Positions 56,289 through 64,000 of a stretch of DNA of 64,000 nt are shown one piece after another. The notes beneath the pieces were generated by a model. It was not told the DNA's origin. It saw only the letters and a list, made by a program, of their open reading frames with translations, and did not search any database. The stretch covers positions 196,713-260,712 of the forward strand of contig JBAZUK010000002.1 in NCBI GenBank assembly GCA_041661445.1, written 5' to 3'. Origin of the DNA: JBAZUK01 sp041661445 (GTDB taxonomy: Bacteria; Chlamydiota; Chlamydiia; Chlamydiales; SM23-39). Each line of letters opens with the position of its first letter. Position 1 is the stretch's first letter. The position numbers and the translations under genes were made by a program.

Positions 56289-58214
56289 AAACACTCGATA
56301 TTTGATATTTCAATCGGTTGAATGGGTTCTTCTAATTTGAATTCAAAAATTCTTGAATAAAAATAAAGCTCTGCTTCCAGACATTTTTTTATTACTGATG
56401 CGTTTCTGAATCCATGACCTTCTTTTTCAAAAAGCAGATAGGCTGTCGGAATGTTTTTTTCGTTTTAGAGCCTCAAACATCATCTTCGATTGCTCCGGTA
56501 AAACTATTTTATCATCTTCTCCATGAAATAAAATTATCGGACATGAGAGGTTTTCTACAAAATTTATAGGAGACCTTTCTATATATAATTGCCTTTTTTC
56601 CGGATACGGTCCTATTAAATTTTCTTCATACTTCGCTTCATATTTATGAGGATCTTTTATCAAGGCTATTATATCGCAGATTCCATAATAGCTAGCCCCG
56701 GCTTTAAACACGTTTTTAAATGTTAACGCTGATAAAGTCACAAATCCGCCTGAACTCGTTCCTCTTATTATTAAACGGTTTTCATCAACGATACCTTTAT
56801 TAGATAAATAGATTGCAGCATTTGTACAATCGTCTACATCGATAATCCCCCAATTTCCATATAGTCTTTGCCTATACTCCCTGCCAAATCCGGAGCTTCC
56901 TGAATAATTGATATCGGCAAAAGCAAAGCCTCTGCTTGTCCAGAATTGAATTTGCAAATCTAAAAAATTCTCGCTTTGAGCCGTTGGGCCTCCATGAGCT
57001 CTAACGATTAAAGGAGGTTTTTCGTTTTCAGAAGACTGATAGTCTTTATTTTTTGGCGGATAAAAGAACATATATGCGGTTTTATCATTTTCTGTTGGAA
57101 ATTCAATGCTTATAGCTTCTGAAATGTACTGAGGATCAATTTTTATGTTTCTGCTGCTTTTTATTGTTCTAAATTCTTTTTTCTTTATATTCAGACACAT
57201 TATGGAAATAGAATCCAGTGGAGAGGCTGCTAAAAAATAAGCGAGATCATCAACTACGATCAGCTCTGAGAAATATGTAAATTTATTATCAATTTTTTCT
57301 AAAGTCTTATTTTCAACATCAACTAATCCAAGGCGATTATTCCCGTTTTCAATATAAATCGCTAAAATATATATTTTGTTTTTTTCATAATAAAAATCAT
57401 ACATTGAAAGACCGAGCTGCCAAAGAGGCCTAGCAAACTCGCAGTCCATTTTACACACATTTTCAATTACATCTTTTTCATACTTATACAAATTCCAGAA
57501 ATTAGTCTTGTCACTAACAAAAAATAAACTTCCATCTTTAGACCATTTAGGAAGACAGATGGATTCATTATCAAATCCCGCTACTTTTTTTAAATTGTCT
57601 AATTCTCCGTTCTTCTTTAGATCAGCAATATAAAGAGATGTATTATCCCAAGGCATATTCGGCATATCCCAGGCAATGAAAGCTAATTTTTTATTATCAT
57701 CACTGATTGTTATTGATGAATAAAAATCGTGTCCCTCCGCAATTGTTTTAACATTTAGGTCTTCATCAATACATATTATTGAATTGACGACCTTTTTTTT
57801 AACATGCTCTTCTTGAATGCAAAATAAAATCTTTTTCGAAAAATCATATTTTATTTCAGCATATCTTTTATTAGCACTTGAAGTAATAGGTAACATTTTT
57901 TTATCTTGATCAATTTTATAAATACGCTGATCTTCCTGATTAGAAAAAAACACCTGTTTGTTTTTTACATAAAAAGACAGTCCTCCATATTCATGAACCT
58001 TGGTTCGCGAGCTAAAACCATTTGGAAGAATCTCTTCATAATTATCCCCAACAATTTTTAAAATAGTCGTCCTGCCTTTTTCCAAAGGTCTCATTTCAGA
58101 AAAATAAACATTCGTTCCATCGGATAAAATATTTCCATATCTTACAGAATCTTTAACAATAAGATCTGCTGTTATGGGAGATGGCCAGGATCCATAACTT
58201 TTTTTCTTCTTCAT
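56285..58214 (-). pseudogene. Prolyl-oligopeptidase (S9) family peptidase with a C-terminal frameshift
   Basis: The first frame (56427-58214, 595 residues) has an N-terminal propeller-like region and the alpha/beta-hydrolase domain with RAHGGPT, the nucleophile motif GTSSGG near 487 and the Asp in HGEDDKIV near 566. It then shifts at a run of seven A (coding strand, 56454-56460) and ends in unrelated residues. Removing one A continues the protein as NIPTAYLLFEKEGHGFRN, which supplies the missing catalytic His, and ends at 56285 with an ATGA overlap to the next gene. So the ancestral gene was about 640 residues. As read here the protein lacks the His and is probably inactive. Confidence 0.85.
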
Positions 58215-58441
58215 ATATTTAATTTTTTAATTCTTATAAAAATTTTGTTACAATATTTTATATTAAAAATTAAAAAAAACAACTGAATTTTCAAAGCTGT
58301 GAAAGACTTCTTGAAGATCTAAAATTAAAACTGTATCAAATAAATATTTTTCTATCATGTGATCAAAAAATTCCTGTAATTTGATTGTTTATAAACAACT
58401 ATTTAAGTTATCATATATGTTTACAAATAAGGAAAAGAAGA

Positions 58442-59383
58442 ATGCTATTCATGCCGTACTTTTTGTTTGCTCTTTGGTCGTGTTGTTTTCCATTAGGTAA
58501 AATAGCGCTTTTTTCTTCCACTCCTCTTTTTTTTACTGCCTCAAGAATGCTCTTTGCTTCCTTTTTAATTCTCGGATATTTATTTATAAAAAAAAGGGCA
58601 GATTTAAAATTCACAATCAAACAAGGTTTCGCAATTTTATTACTCGCGATGTTAAGCATGTATTTTCCCAACGCATTGGAATATTACGGGCTTCAGCACT
58701 TATCTGCAGCCAAAACTTGCTTTATTTATAGTTTAACTCCATTTTTTGCCGCATTTTTTTCCTACCTGCATTTCAATGAGAAAATGAACCCCAAAAAATG
58801 GTTGGGCATGATCATCGGATTTATTGGAGTAATGCCAATATTTTTTATTCAAACTGGATCAGAAAACATTACGACTTCCTTTCTTAAAATTTCTTATCCC
58901 GAGCTAGCTGTTATAGGAGCTACAATTTTTTCAGTATATGGCTGGGTATTGCTTAGAATATTAGTTAAAGATAATTCTTTATCACCATTAACAGCGAACA
59001 GCTACGGCATGCTTATCGGCGGCATTTTAGCATTGATTCATTCATATTTTTTTGATGCCTGGAATCCTATCCCGGTCACATCCGGCAGCGGAGCAAATTT
59101 TCTACAAGGCCTTGTCATAATAACTCTTATCTCAAATGTTATCTGTTATAATCTGTATGGCTTCCTACTAAAAAAATATACAGCAACTTTTATGTCCTTT
59201 GTTGGTCTATTAAGCCCAATATTTGCTTCTCTTAGCGAATGGCTCTTTTTAAAAACCCCGCCATCCCCGATAATATTAGTATCAACCTTTGTAATAATTT
59301 TCGGCTTATGGATTATCTATAAAGAAGAGCTAAAACAAGGTTATATTGTTAAAACTAAGAAAACCTCTCAAGAACAAGTATAA
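58442..59383 (+). CDS. DMT-superfamily (EamA) transporter
   Basis: A 313-residue protein from the ATG at 58442 (GGAAAAGAAG upstream) with about ten membrane segments in two EamA repeats. FPNALEYYGLQHLSAAKTCFI and LHFNEKMNPKKWLGMIIGFIG mark the family. In Chlamydia a DMT protein of this kind imports S-adenosylmethionine; this gene may be its counterpart, but substrate cannot be read from the sequence. Confidence 0.8.
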   Translation: MLFMPYFLFALWSCCFPLGKIALFSSTPLFFTASRMLFASFLILGYLFIKKRADLKFTIKQGFAILLLAMLSMYFPNALEYYGLQHLSAAKTCFIYSLTPFFAAFFSYLHFNEKMNPKKWLGMIIGFIGVMPIFFIQTGSENITTSFLKISYPELAVIGATIFSVYGWVLLRILVKDNSLSPLTANSYGMLIGGILALIHSYFFDAWNPIPVTSGSGANFLQGLVIITLISNVICYNLYGFLLKKYTATFMSFVGLLSPIFASLSEWLFLKTPPSPIILVSTFVIIFGLWIIYKEELKQGYIVKTKKTSQEQV

Positions 59384-59544
59384 TTGTGCTTTTATCTTCA
59401 TTTGGTTTATTTTTTCAATGATTTCTTTTTTCGTAAGTTTTCAATGACGTGATAATTATTTTTTTAAAAATAAAAGAAATTTCGATTTCAGACTTATTTT
59501 CATTACAATAACTTAAATTATAGTATAATTGATTTGGAAAACAT

Positions 59545-59573
59545 TTGAATAACAAACAATATTTTGTTATAAT
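59545..59573 (+). promoter_or_regulatory. Sigma-70-type promoter of the UIM gene cluster
   Basis: TTGAAT at 59545-59550 and a perfect TATAAT at 59568-59573 are 17 bases apart; the first gene starts 31 bases downstream after AAGGA. Confidence 0.65.
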
Positions 59574-59603
59574 ATTTATAACTTTAATAAATTAAGGATT
59601 ACT

Positions 59604-60533
59604 ATGACGACAAGCATATCTGTAGCTATAGCAGATTATTTAATTACTGAAGACGATTTAAATAGTGTTATTGATTTGTTTACAACTGCCGATACTGCAA
59701 CGAAACAAAAAATTTATGAATATGCACTAAAATTCACGATGGAACATCCAAATTATGACCCTGCTTTGGAACCTACGATAAAATTTATTAAAGATGAAGG
59801 ACCTAATATATTTAAAAAAGCAAACTCATCCGATACTAGAATTGAATCAGTAGCTCAATCCTCGCTTTCCATGCCTTCACAATCTCAACAACAACCCAAC
59901 ATTGCCAGCTCTTCTTCTGCTGATGCTGAAGGAGTTCTAGAGTTTCAGCTTCCTATTAAATTATCTTTAGAAGAATCACCTCTCACCCAAAGAAATCAAA
60001 GCGAAACCTCCAAATCAGATTTTTCTTCCTTGATTAAAGCGGAAAAAAATAGCGAAGATCTACCTAATTCTCCTCAGAAAATTGCATTAGCAGATCGGCT
60101 AGAAGTAAATGGTCATTTTGTAAATATTAATGCATTTACAGCTACATTATTATCACAAGGTGTAAATAGCCATTTTGTGCCAATTATTCCTCAAACCCGC
60201 AATGCTGTTGATATTGGCACATTAAAACAGATTTGCAAATACTATAAAATTAACTTTGAAGCGTTTTTAGATTTATTTAAACCTTCAGGCAAGGCTGCTG
60301 AACATGCAAAACAAAAATTGCATTCATTATCTGGCCAAATAAAAAAATCTAAACAAATCTCATTAGATGGATCTCTTCCTGACTCTGATGCCATGCCTGC
60401 TATAGCAACTGACTTCTCCAACATCTTAATATATTCTAGAAAAATTTTATTTTTACAAATGGTTGAGGCAATCAATGGAGAAGAATCTCTTCCATATCAA
60501 AAACTCTTAGAAACAGGCTTATTTAATTTTTAA
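59604..60533 (+). CDS. UIM-family paralogue 1 (degenerate ubiquitin-interacting motif)
   Basis: A 309-residue protein, first of three paralogues. N-terminal region (about 15-70, LNSVIDLFTTAD and IYEYALKF) shared with the next two. Residues about 108-124 (LEFQLPIKLSLEES) look like a ubiquitin-interacting motif with the key Ala changed to Pro. The C-terminal part (NINAFTATLLSQ, PIIPQTRN, then RKILFLQMVEAINGEE and PYQKLLETG) is shared with the third gene. Probably a secreted effector relative; the function is unknown. Confidence 0.7.
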   Translation: MTTSISVAIADYLITEDDLNSVIDLFTTADTATKQKIYEYALKFTMEHPNYDPALEPTIKFIKDEGPNIFKKANSSDTRIESVAQSSLSMPSQSQQQPNIASSSSADAEGVLEFQLPIKLSLEESPLTQRNQSETSKSDFSSLIKAEKNSEDLPNSPQKIALADRLEVNGHFVNINAFTATLLSQGVNSHFVPIIPQTRNAVDIGTLKQICKYYKINFEAFLDLFKPSGKAAEHAKQKLHSLSGQIKKSKQISLDGSLPDSDAMPAIATDFSNILIYSRKILFLQMVEAINGEESLPYQKLLETGLFNF

Positions 60534-60581
60534 TAACTATTTTTTACAAACCAATATAATTAATTTTAAAACCGAGTATTT

Positions 60582-61235
60582 ATGTCTCTGCTTTGTGAAG
60601 ATATAATTTCTTTATCAAAGAATTTATTATCTCAAGATTTAATCGGTAAAGTTCAAATATATGAATATGTCCAAAATGCCACAGGAGATTTTTCGACATT
60701 TCCTGAAGAGGCTGCTCTCGCTATAAAAATAATTAAAGAGAATGGTCTGATAGCCCAAAATCAATTAAGAGCCGTCTCAAGTGATGACTTTTATGATACA
60801 TCCGTGAATTTTATTAGTTTAGCTAGACCTGTAGATCGAAAATCTCCAATCGATCATGAAAAGTGCACGAAAGAAGCCGAGCAAGTCCTGAAACAATCCA
60901 TGGAAAAAATCGCAGGCTTGGCAATCAAATCCCAACCAAGTTCTTCAACCGGACCCTTAGAATCCCAAAGATTTAACTCACCAGTTGATAACTTAACAGA
61001 TGATGCAGATTTTGACCTGGCTGTTGCATTATCTCTTGAAGATTCAAAACCTTGTTCAAAAGAAATATGTTTTTATTCTAACCCAGACTCAGACAATTAT
61101 AATGGAAATTATACCGAAGAGGAAGCGTTTAGACTCGCTATCGAAGAATCCTTAATGAGTTACGAAAAAACAGATTCAAGCTCCTCGTCAAATTCAAACA
61201 GTCCTAAAGGTAAAGAAAAATTTAAATTATCATAA
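60582..61235 (+). CDS. UIM-family paralogue 2 (two ubiquitin-interacting motifs)
   Basis: A 217-residue protein with the shared N-terminal region (IISLSKNLLSQ, VQIYEYVQNA). It ends with two good ubiquitin-interacting motifs: DDADFDLAVALSLEDS near 140-155 and TEEEAFRLAIEESLMS near 178-193, each with acidic lead, central Ala and Ser. UIMs bind ubiquitin in eukaryotes. A Ser-rich tail follows. It lacks the C-terminal domain of its paralogues. The 48-base gap to the first gene suggests co-transcription. Ubiquitin binding is inferred from sequence. Confidence 0.75.
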   Translation: MSLLCEDIISLSKNLLSQDLIGKVQIYEYVQNATGDFSTFPEEAALAIKIIKENGLIAQNQLRAVSSDDFYDTSVNFISLARPVDRKSPIDHEKCTKEAEQVLKQSMEKIAGLAIKSQPSSSTGPLESQRFNSPVDNLTDDADFDLAVALSLEDSKPCSKEICFYSNPDSDNYNGNYTEEEAFRLAIEESLMSYEKTDSSSSSNSNSPKGKEKFKLS

Positions 61236-61417
61236 AAACATTTAAAAAAAAGTTATTGAAAGTGAAAAAAACACCCCAAAAGTCAGTTTTTAAAATTTTT
61301 ATTTAAAGCAAAGTTACTTTATAATAATTAAAACTAAAATTAAGCAAATTATCAATTTAAACTTTTAAATTAATTCGAATTTATGTTAAACTTACTTAAA
61401 TTAAAATTAGGAAAACA

Positions 61418-62503
61418 ATGTCTATACAATCATCAAACAATTACGATTTAAACAATCTTTTCACCCTTTTTACTCAAGGTTCAAAAGAAGAAAAAATTGC
61501 AATTTATGAACACACAAAAAAAATTACTAAAGACTTTACAGACTATCCTCCTGAAATGCATGATGTTGTTGATAAAATTAAGGCGGGAGGACTGAAAATA
61601 TATGAAGATTTACAATCAAATGCTCACAAGAAAATTAAAATATCACATTTGGCAGTAAACACTTCTTCTTTAGATAGCGAAGAAGAACAGGACTTTCAGC
61701 TCGCAATAGAATTATCATTAGAAGAGCCATCAATTGGAGAAGAAGACGCGGCACCAACTTACTATCCTCAGAAAAATGGAAGGAAAAGAACTTGCGATTT
61801 ACCTATAGATGCCCTCTCGGGACAAGAAATTAATTCAGAAGATCAGTTATTAGTTCATAAAGAAGACGCAGCACCAGCTTACTATCCTCAGAAAAATGGA
61901 AGGAAAAGAACTTGCGATTTACCTATAGATGCCATCTCAGGGCAAGAAATTGATCCAGAAGATCAGTTATTAGTTCATGAAGAAGACGCAGCACCAACTT
62001 GCAATTTACCTATAGATGCCATCTCGGGGCAAGAAATTAATCCAGAAGATCAGTTATTAGTTCATAAAGAAATAGTAGATATCAACACATTTACTTTATC
62101 ATTGTTATCTCAAAGCCCAAGCGAAGATAAGACTGATCATCAATTCAAACCAATCAACCCATTTACCAGAGAAATTTTAGAAGCTGATTTATTAAATAAA
62201 ATCGTTGAATACTATAAAATCAGCATTAACGATTTTTTAGATCTATTTTCCCCTAATGGGAGAGTTAATGAAATTGCTAAACAAAAAGAAGAGTCGTTAT
62301 TATTCGAAATAAGAAAGATCAAGATCATCTGCAGAAGCTTTATTTTTGGTTCAGCTTATCTTGTTGCTGGCGTACTTAACGATGAGTCAAATAGATTGCG
62401 GGACTTTAGAAAAATTTTATTTTTACAAATGGTTGAGACAATCAATGGAACCGAATTTCTTCCATATCAAAAACTCTTAGAAACCGGCGGATTTAATTTT
62501 TAA
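61418..62503 (+). CDS. UIM-family paralogue 3 with tandem repeats and U-box-like region
   Basis: A 361-residue protein. The order is: shared N-terminal region (10-65); a near-perfect ubiquitin-interacting motif at 88-103 (EEEQDFQLAIELSLEE); two full copies and one partial copy of a 40-residue repeat (109-148, 149-188, 189-217) containing YYPQKNGRKRTCDLPIDA; then a region (about 195-265) with LPIDAISGQEI, DINTFTLSLLSQ and HQFKPINPFTREIL that resembles a diverged U-box; and the shared end FLQMVETINGTE...LLETG. AGGA precedes the ATG. I propose a ubiquitin-binding, possibly E3-like effector; the U-box reading is tentative. Confidence 0.72.
   Translation: MSIQSSNNYDLNNLFTLFTQGSKEEKIAIYEHTKKITKDFTDYPPEMHDVVDKIKAGGLKIYEDLQSNAHKKIKISHLAVNTSSLDSEEEQDFQLAIELSLEEPSIGEEDAAPTYYPQKNGRKRTCDLPIDALSGQEINSEDQLLVHKEDAAPAYYPQKNGRKRTCDLPIDAISGQEIDPEDQLLVHEEDAAPTCNLPIDAISGQEINPEDQLLVHKEIVDINTFTLSLLSQSPSEDKTDHQFKPINPFTREILEADLLNKIVEYYKISINDFLDLFSPNGRVNEIAKQKEESLLFEIRKIKIICRSFIFGSAYLVAGVLNDESNRLRDFRKILFLQMVETINGTEFLPYQKLLETGGFNF
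61742..62068 (+). repeat. Tandem 120-bp coding repeat
   Basis: Two complete 120-base units (61742-61861, 61862-61981) are nearly identical, and a third (61982-62068) lacks the internal 33 bases that encode the Tyr-Tyr to Arg-Lys segment. All keep frame. Confidence 0.85.
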
Positions 62504-62553
62504 TTTTAGGACTAACTAAAACTCTACAATGGTATGCATTTACAAAAAAATAA

Positions 62554-63579
62554 TTAAATCTCTTCAGCTGAAATTTCTATAGATCTGAAATCATTATGTC
62601 TGACTCCATTAGGATCATTAATAGCTAAAAACTTTTTATTTTCCGTGACATTTTCTTTTGCCAATGCATACCCTAATGATGCTTTTTTGGGAATAACTCC
62701 GTCAAATGTAAAATCTCTATTTTTAGCAGATTGGACAATAACTTCGTAAATATTTTCTCTTTGTAATTTTTTCGAAGCTTCTACTGAATCAATCTCAAGA
62801 TCAGTCCATTTCACCAAAAATTCTACTAAGGATCTGCAGCCAGCTATTTCAGAACAAATATTGCTGATTCTATCAAATGTCATCTGTCTTAGAACGGTAT
62901 ACCTGCATTCCCTTTTAAAGTTATGTTTTAAAATCGCGCTGCTAATTGCAGCTCCGCCTAGAGATCTGCCTGCTAGAACAATTTCTTTAGCCTTGATAGC
63001 AGTTTCCAGAAAAGATATTCCAACTTCTTGAGCGTCGCCCATTGTATCGGCATCGGCCCATCCTTCGCTTTTGCAAGCTCCGGGTCCGTTGATCATCAAG
63101 ACATTCGCATCTCGTCTATGATAAATTTTAGCATAATCCAAACATGAATGCTCTATCGGCTCGCAATTACCAGTGGACTGCAATACCCATTTTCCATTTC
63201 CTATTGTATTTTCATGTCCGATTAAAAGTCCGCTATATTTAACTCCATTTTTTTGTAAGATCACTTCTCTAACAATAAATTTCTCTTCTTTTAATTCTGT
63301 CAAATTTCTTGTAAAAATGTTATTAGCATTTCTATCAAAAGCACCTTTAAAAAAATAATTCTGCAATGGAAAAAGGGGCAACATTATTAGTCTTTGAATT
63401 GAAAATTTAAGTAAACAATAAATTCCATATGGGAAAATTATTATTTTCAGCAAAATACTGCGAATTTTATTTAAAGCTCCCACTGAAGAAGGCGTTGATA
63501 TCGAAAAATCCACTTCGTCTGAAACTCTATTCTCTAGTGATCTCTCTTCAAATCTAGGCGCCTCAATAGCCGAAGTCAA
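62554..63579 (-). CDS. DUF818 (CHLPS-type) alpha/beta hydrolase
   Basis: A 341-residue protein as read from a TTG at 63579. A hydrophobic segment (about 40-75) precedes the hydrolase domain, with SGLLIGHE, VLMINGPGACKSEG and the nucleophile motif AGRSLGGAA near 203-211, and a late His in GVRHNDF. This is the DUF818 family, centred on chlamydiae (CHLPS 43-kDa-like proteins), whose substrate is unknown. The same frame continues upstream through a single TAA into 63603-63690, which has the true-looking start. Confidence 0.82.
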   Translation of the reverse strand: MTSAIEAPRFEERSLENRVSDEVDFSISTPSSVGALNKIRSILLKIIIFPYGIYCLLKFSIQRLIMLPLFPLQNYFFKGAFDRNANNIFTRNLTELKEEKFIVREVILQKNGVKYSGLLIGHENTIGNGKWVLQSTGNCEPIEHSCLDYAKIYHRRDANVLMINGPGACKSEGWADADTMGDAQEVGISFLETAIKAKEIVLAGRSLGGAAISSAILKHNFKRECRYTVLRQMTFDRISNICSEIAGCRSLVEFLVKWTDLEIDSVEASKKLQRENIYEVIVQSAKNRDFTFDGVIPKKASLGYALAKENVTENKKFLAINDPNGVRHNDFRSIEISAEEI

Positions 63580-63600
63580 ACTTAAAAAATTCTTACATTT

Positions 63601-63690
63601 TTAATATGTACTTTTCTTTTCAGACGGTTTATTCTCAATGAAACATTTATCATAGATAGGTAAATAGCTAACACGTTGAACAACAGACAT
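63601..63690 (-). CDS. Short ORF in frame with the DUF818 gene, probably its cut-off N-terminus
   Basis: Twenty-nine codons (starting MSVVQRVSYLPIYDK) begin with an ATG that has a strong AAGGAAG ribosome binding site and end at a TAA (63601-63603). The frame is then open through seven more codons into the DUF818 protein. The simplest reading is that the hydrolase once started at 63690 and a nonsense change cut it. A leader peptide is the alternative. Confidence 0.55.
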   Translation of the reverse strand: MSVVQRVSYLPIYDKCFIENKPSEKKSTY

Positions 63691-63692
63691 AT

Positions 63693-63882
63693 TGAACTTC
63701 CTTATATTAAGATTATATAAATATAATAACATAAGTAAACCAATAGATTAAAGATAAATTTTACTAGATGGCTTTTACTAAAACAATCACATTATATACT
63801 CATATATCCTGTTCATTGTCAGAAATAAATAAATTAAAACCAAAGATTAAGCAAATTAAACATAAAAAAAGTGAAAAAAAAT
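63693..63882. other. Gap between the 5S terminator and the DUF818 start
   Basis: No gene seen. It should contain the promoter for the minus-strand DUF818 frame. Confidence 0.3.
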
Positions 63883-63908
63883 AGGCCTCAATCAGAAGAT
63901 TGAAGCCT
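63883..63908 (-). terminator. rRNA operon terminator
   Basis: Eleven-base arms (AGGCCTCAATC and GATTGAAGCCT, one G-U pair) with a four-base loop, followed on the minus strand by a run of eight T. It lies 15 bases after the 5S 3' end. Confidence 0.85.
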
Positions 63909-63922
63909 GTAGATAAAAATAA

Positions 63923-64000
63923 GCTGGCAGCGTCCTACTCTTGCATACTCTTGTGTATACTACCATCGGCGATGAGAGTCTTAACTTCTGAGTTCGAGAT
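63923..64000 (-). rRNA. rrf: 5S ribosomal RNA (3' part; runs off the right edge)
   Basis: The minus strand shows the conserved 5S core: CGAACTCAGAAGTTAAG, CGCCGATGGTA and GAGTAGGACGCTGCCAG at the 3' end. About 78 bases are visible; the 5' part and presumably 23S and 16S lie beyond the window. The 3' end is set by family length and is uncertain by one to three bases. Confidence 0.92.

Overview
This window reads as chromosomal DNA of a chlamydia, most likely a member of the order Chlamydiales outside Chlamydiaceae (an amoeba- or arthropod-associated lineage). The evidence is gene order. The run recD2, metG, a small ORF, gmk, yicC, rnhB, rplS, trmD, rpsP, ffh, prmC, prfA, rpmE follows the known chlamydial order, as do tadA-rpsO-pnp-ftsH-tilS-lptF-lptG, rplM-rpsI and mdh/phnP-like/hflX. 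A DUF818 (CHLPS-type) hydrolase is also present, a family centred on chlamydiae. The DNA is strongly A+T rich throughout. The rhlE gene looks richer in G+C than its neighbours.

Layout. Positions 1-7,850 are accessory: an AbiE-type toxin-antitoxin pair with a perfect inverted-repeat operator, a nuclease remnant, a DEAD-box helicase, and two orphan genes set between three copies of the 3' flank of a tRNA-Asn gene (probable past integrations). Positions 7,940-20,683 hold the conserved translation and DNA-repair block, with metG split by a one-base frameshift. Positions 20,882-22,480 hold a methyltransferase and a GT32-like glycosyltransferase. Positions 22,777-34,318 are the tadA-to-lptG core, interrupted between pnp and ftsH by two decayed genes (a chloramphenicol-phosphotransferase-like kinase and an acetyltransferase fragment). 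Positions 34,480-41,012 carry a large orphan membrane protein, a thioesterase, rpsI/rplM, brnQ and miaB. Positions 41,109-43,136 carry an ABC transporter remnant and two tandem U-box proteins. Positions 43,139-58,214 hold ligA, mtaB, marC, hflX, a metallohydrolase, mdh, a repeat-rich surface or effector candidate, tgt with a queuosine-precursor transporter, and a frameshifted S9 peptidase. Positions 58,442-63,690 hold a DMT transporter, three related ORFs with ubiquitin-interacting motifs, and a DUF818 hydrolase preceded by an in-frame stop. The window ends in a 5S rRNA gene on the minus strand.

The most unusual content is ubiquitin-related: two adjacent U-box proteins with hydrophobic C-termini (about 41.8-43.1 kb) and a three-gene paralogous cluster (59.6-62.5 kb) carrying eukaryotic-type ubiquitin-interacting motifs. 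One cluster member joins its motif to internal 40-residue repeats and a region that resembles a diverged U-box. Together these look like a set of host-ubiquitin-manipulating effectors. Several genes (metG, the S9 peptidase, the kinase-like gene, the ABC remnant, the DUF818 gene) carry frameshifts, deletions or stops. These point to ongoing gene decay, or in the two homopolymer cases possibly to base-calling errors.
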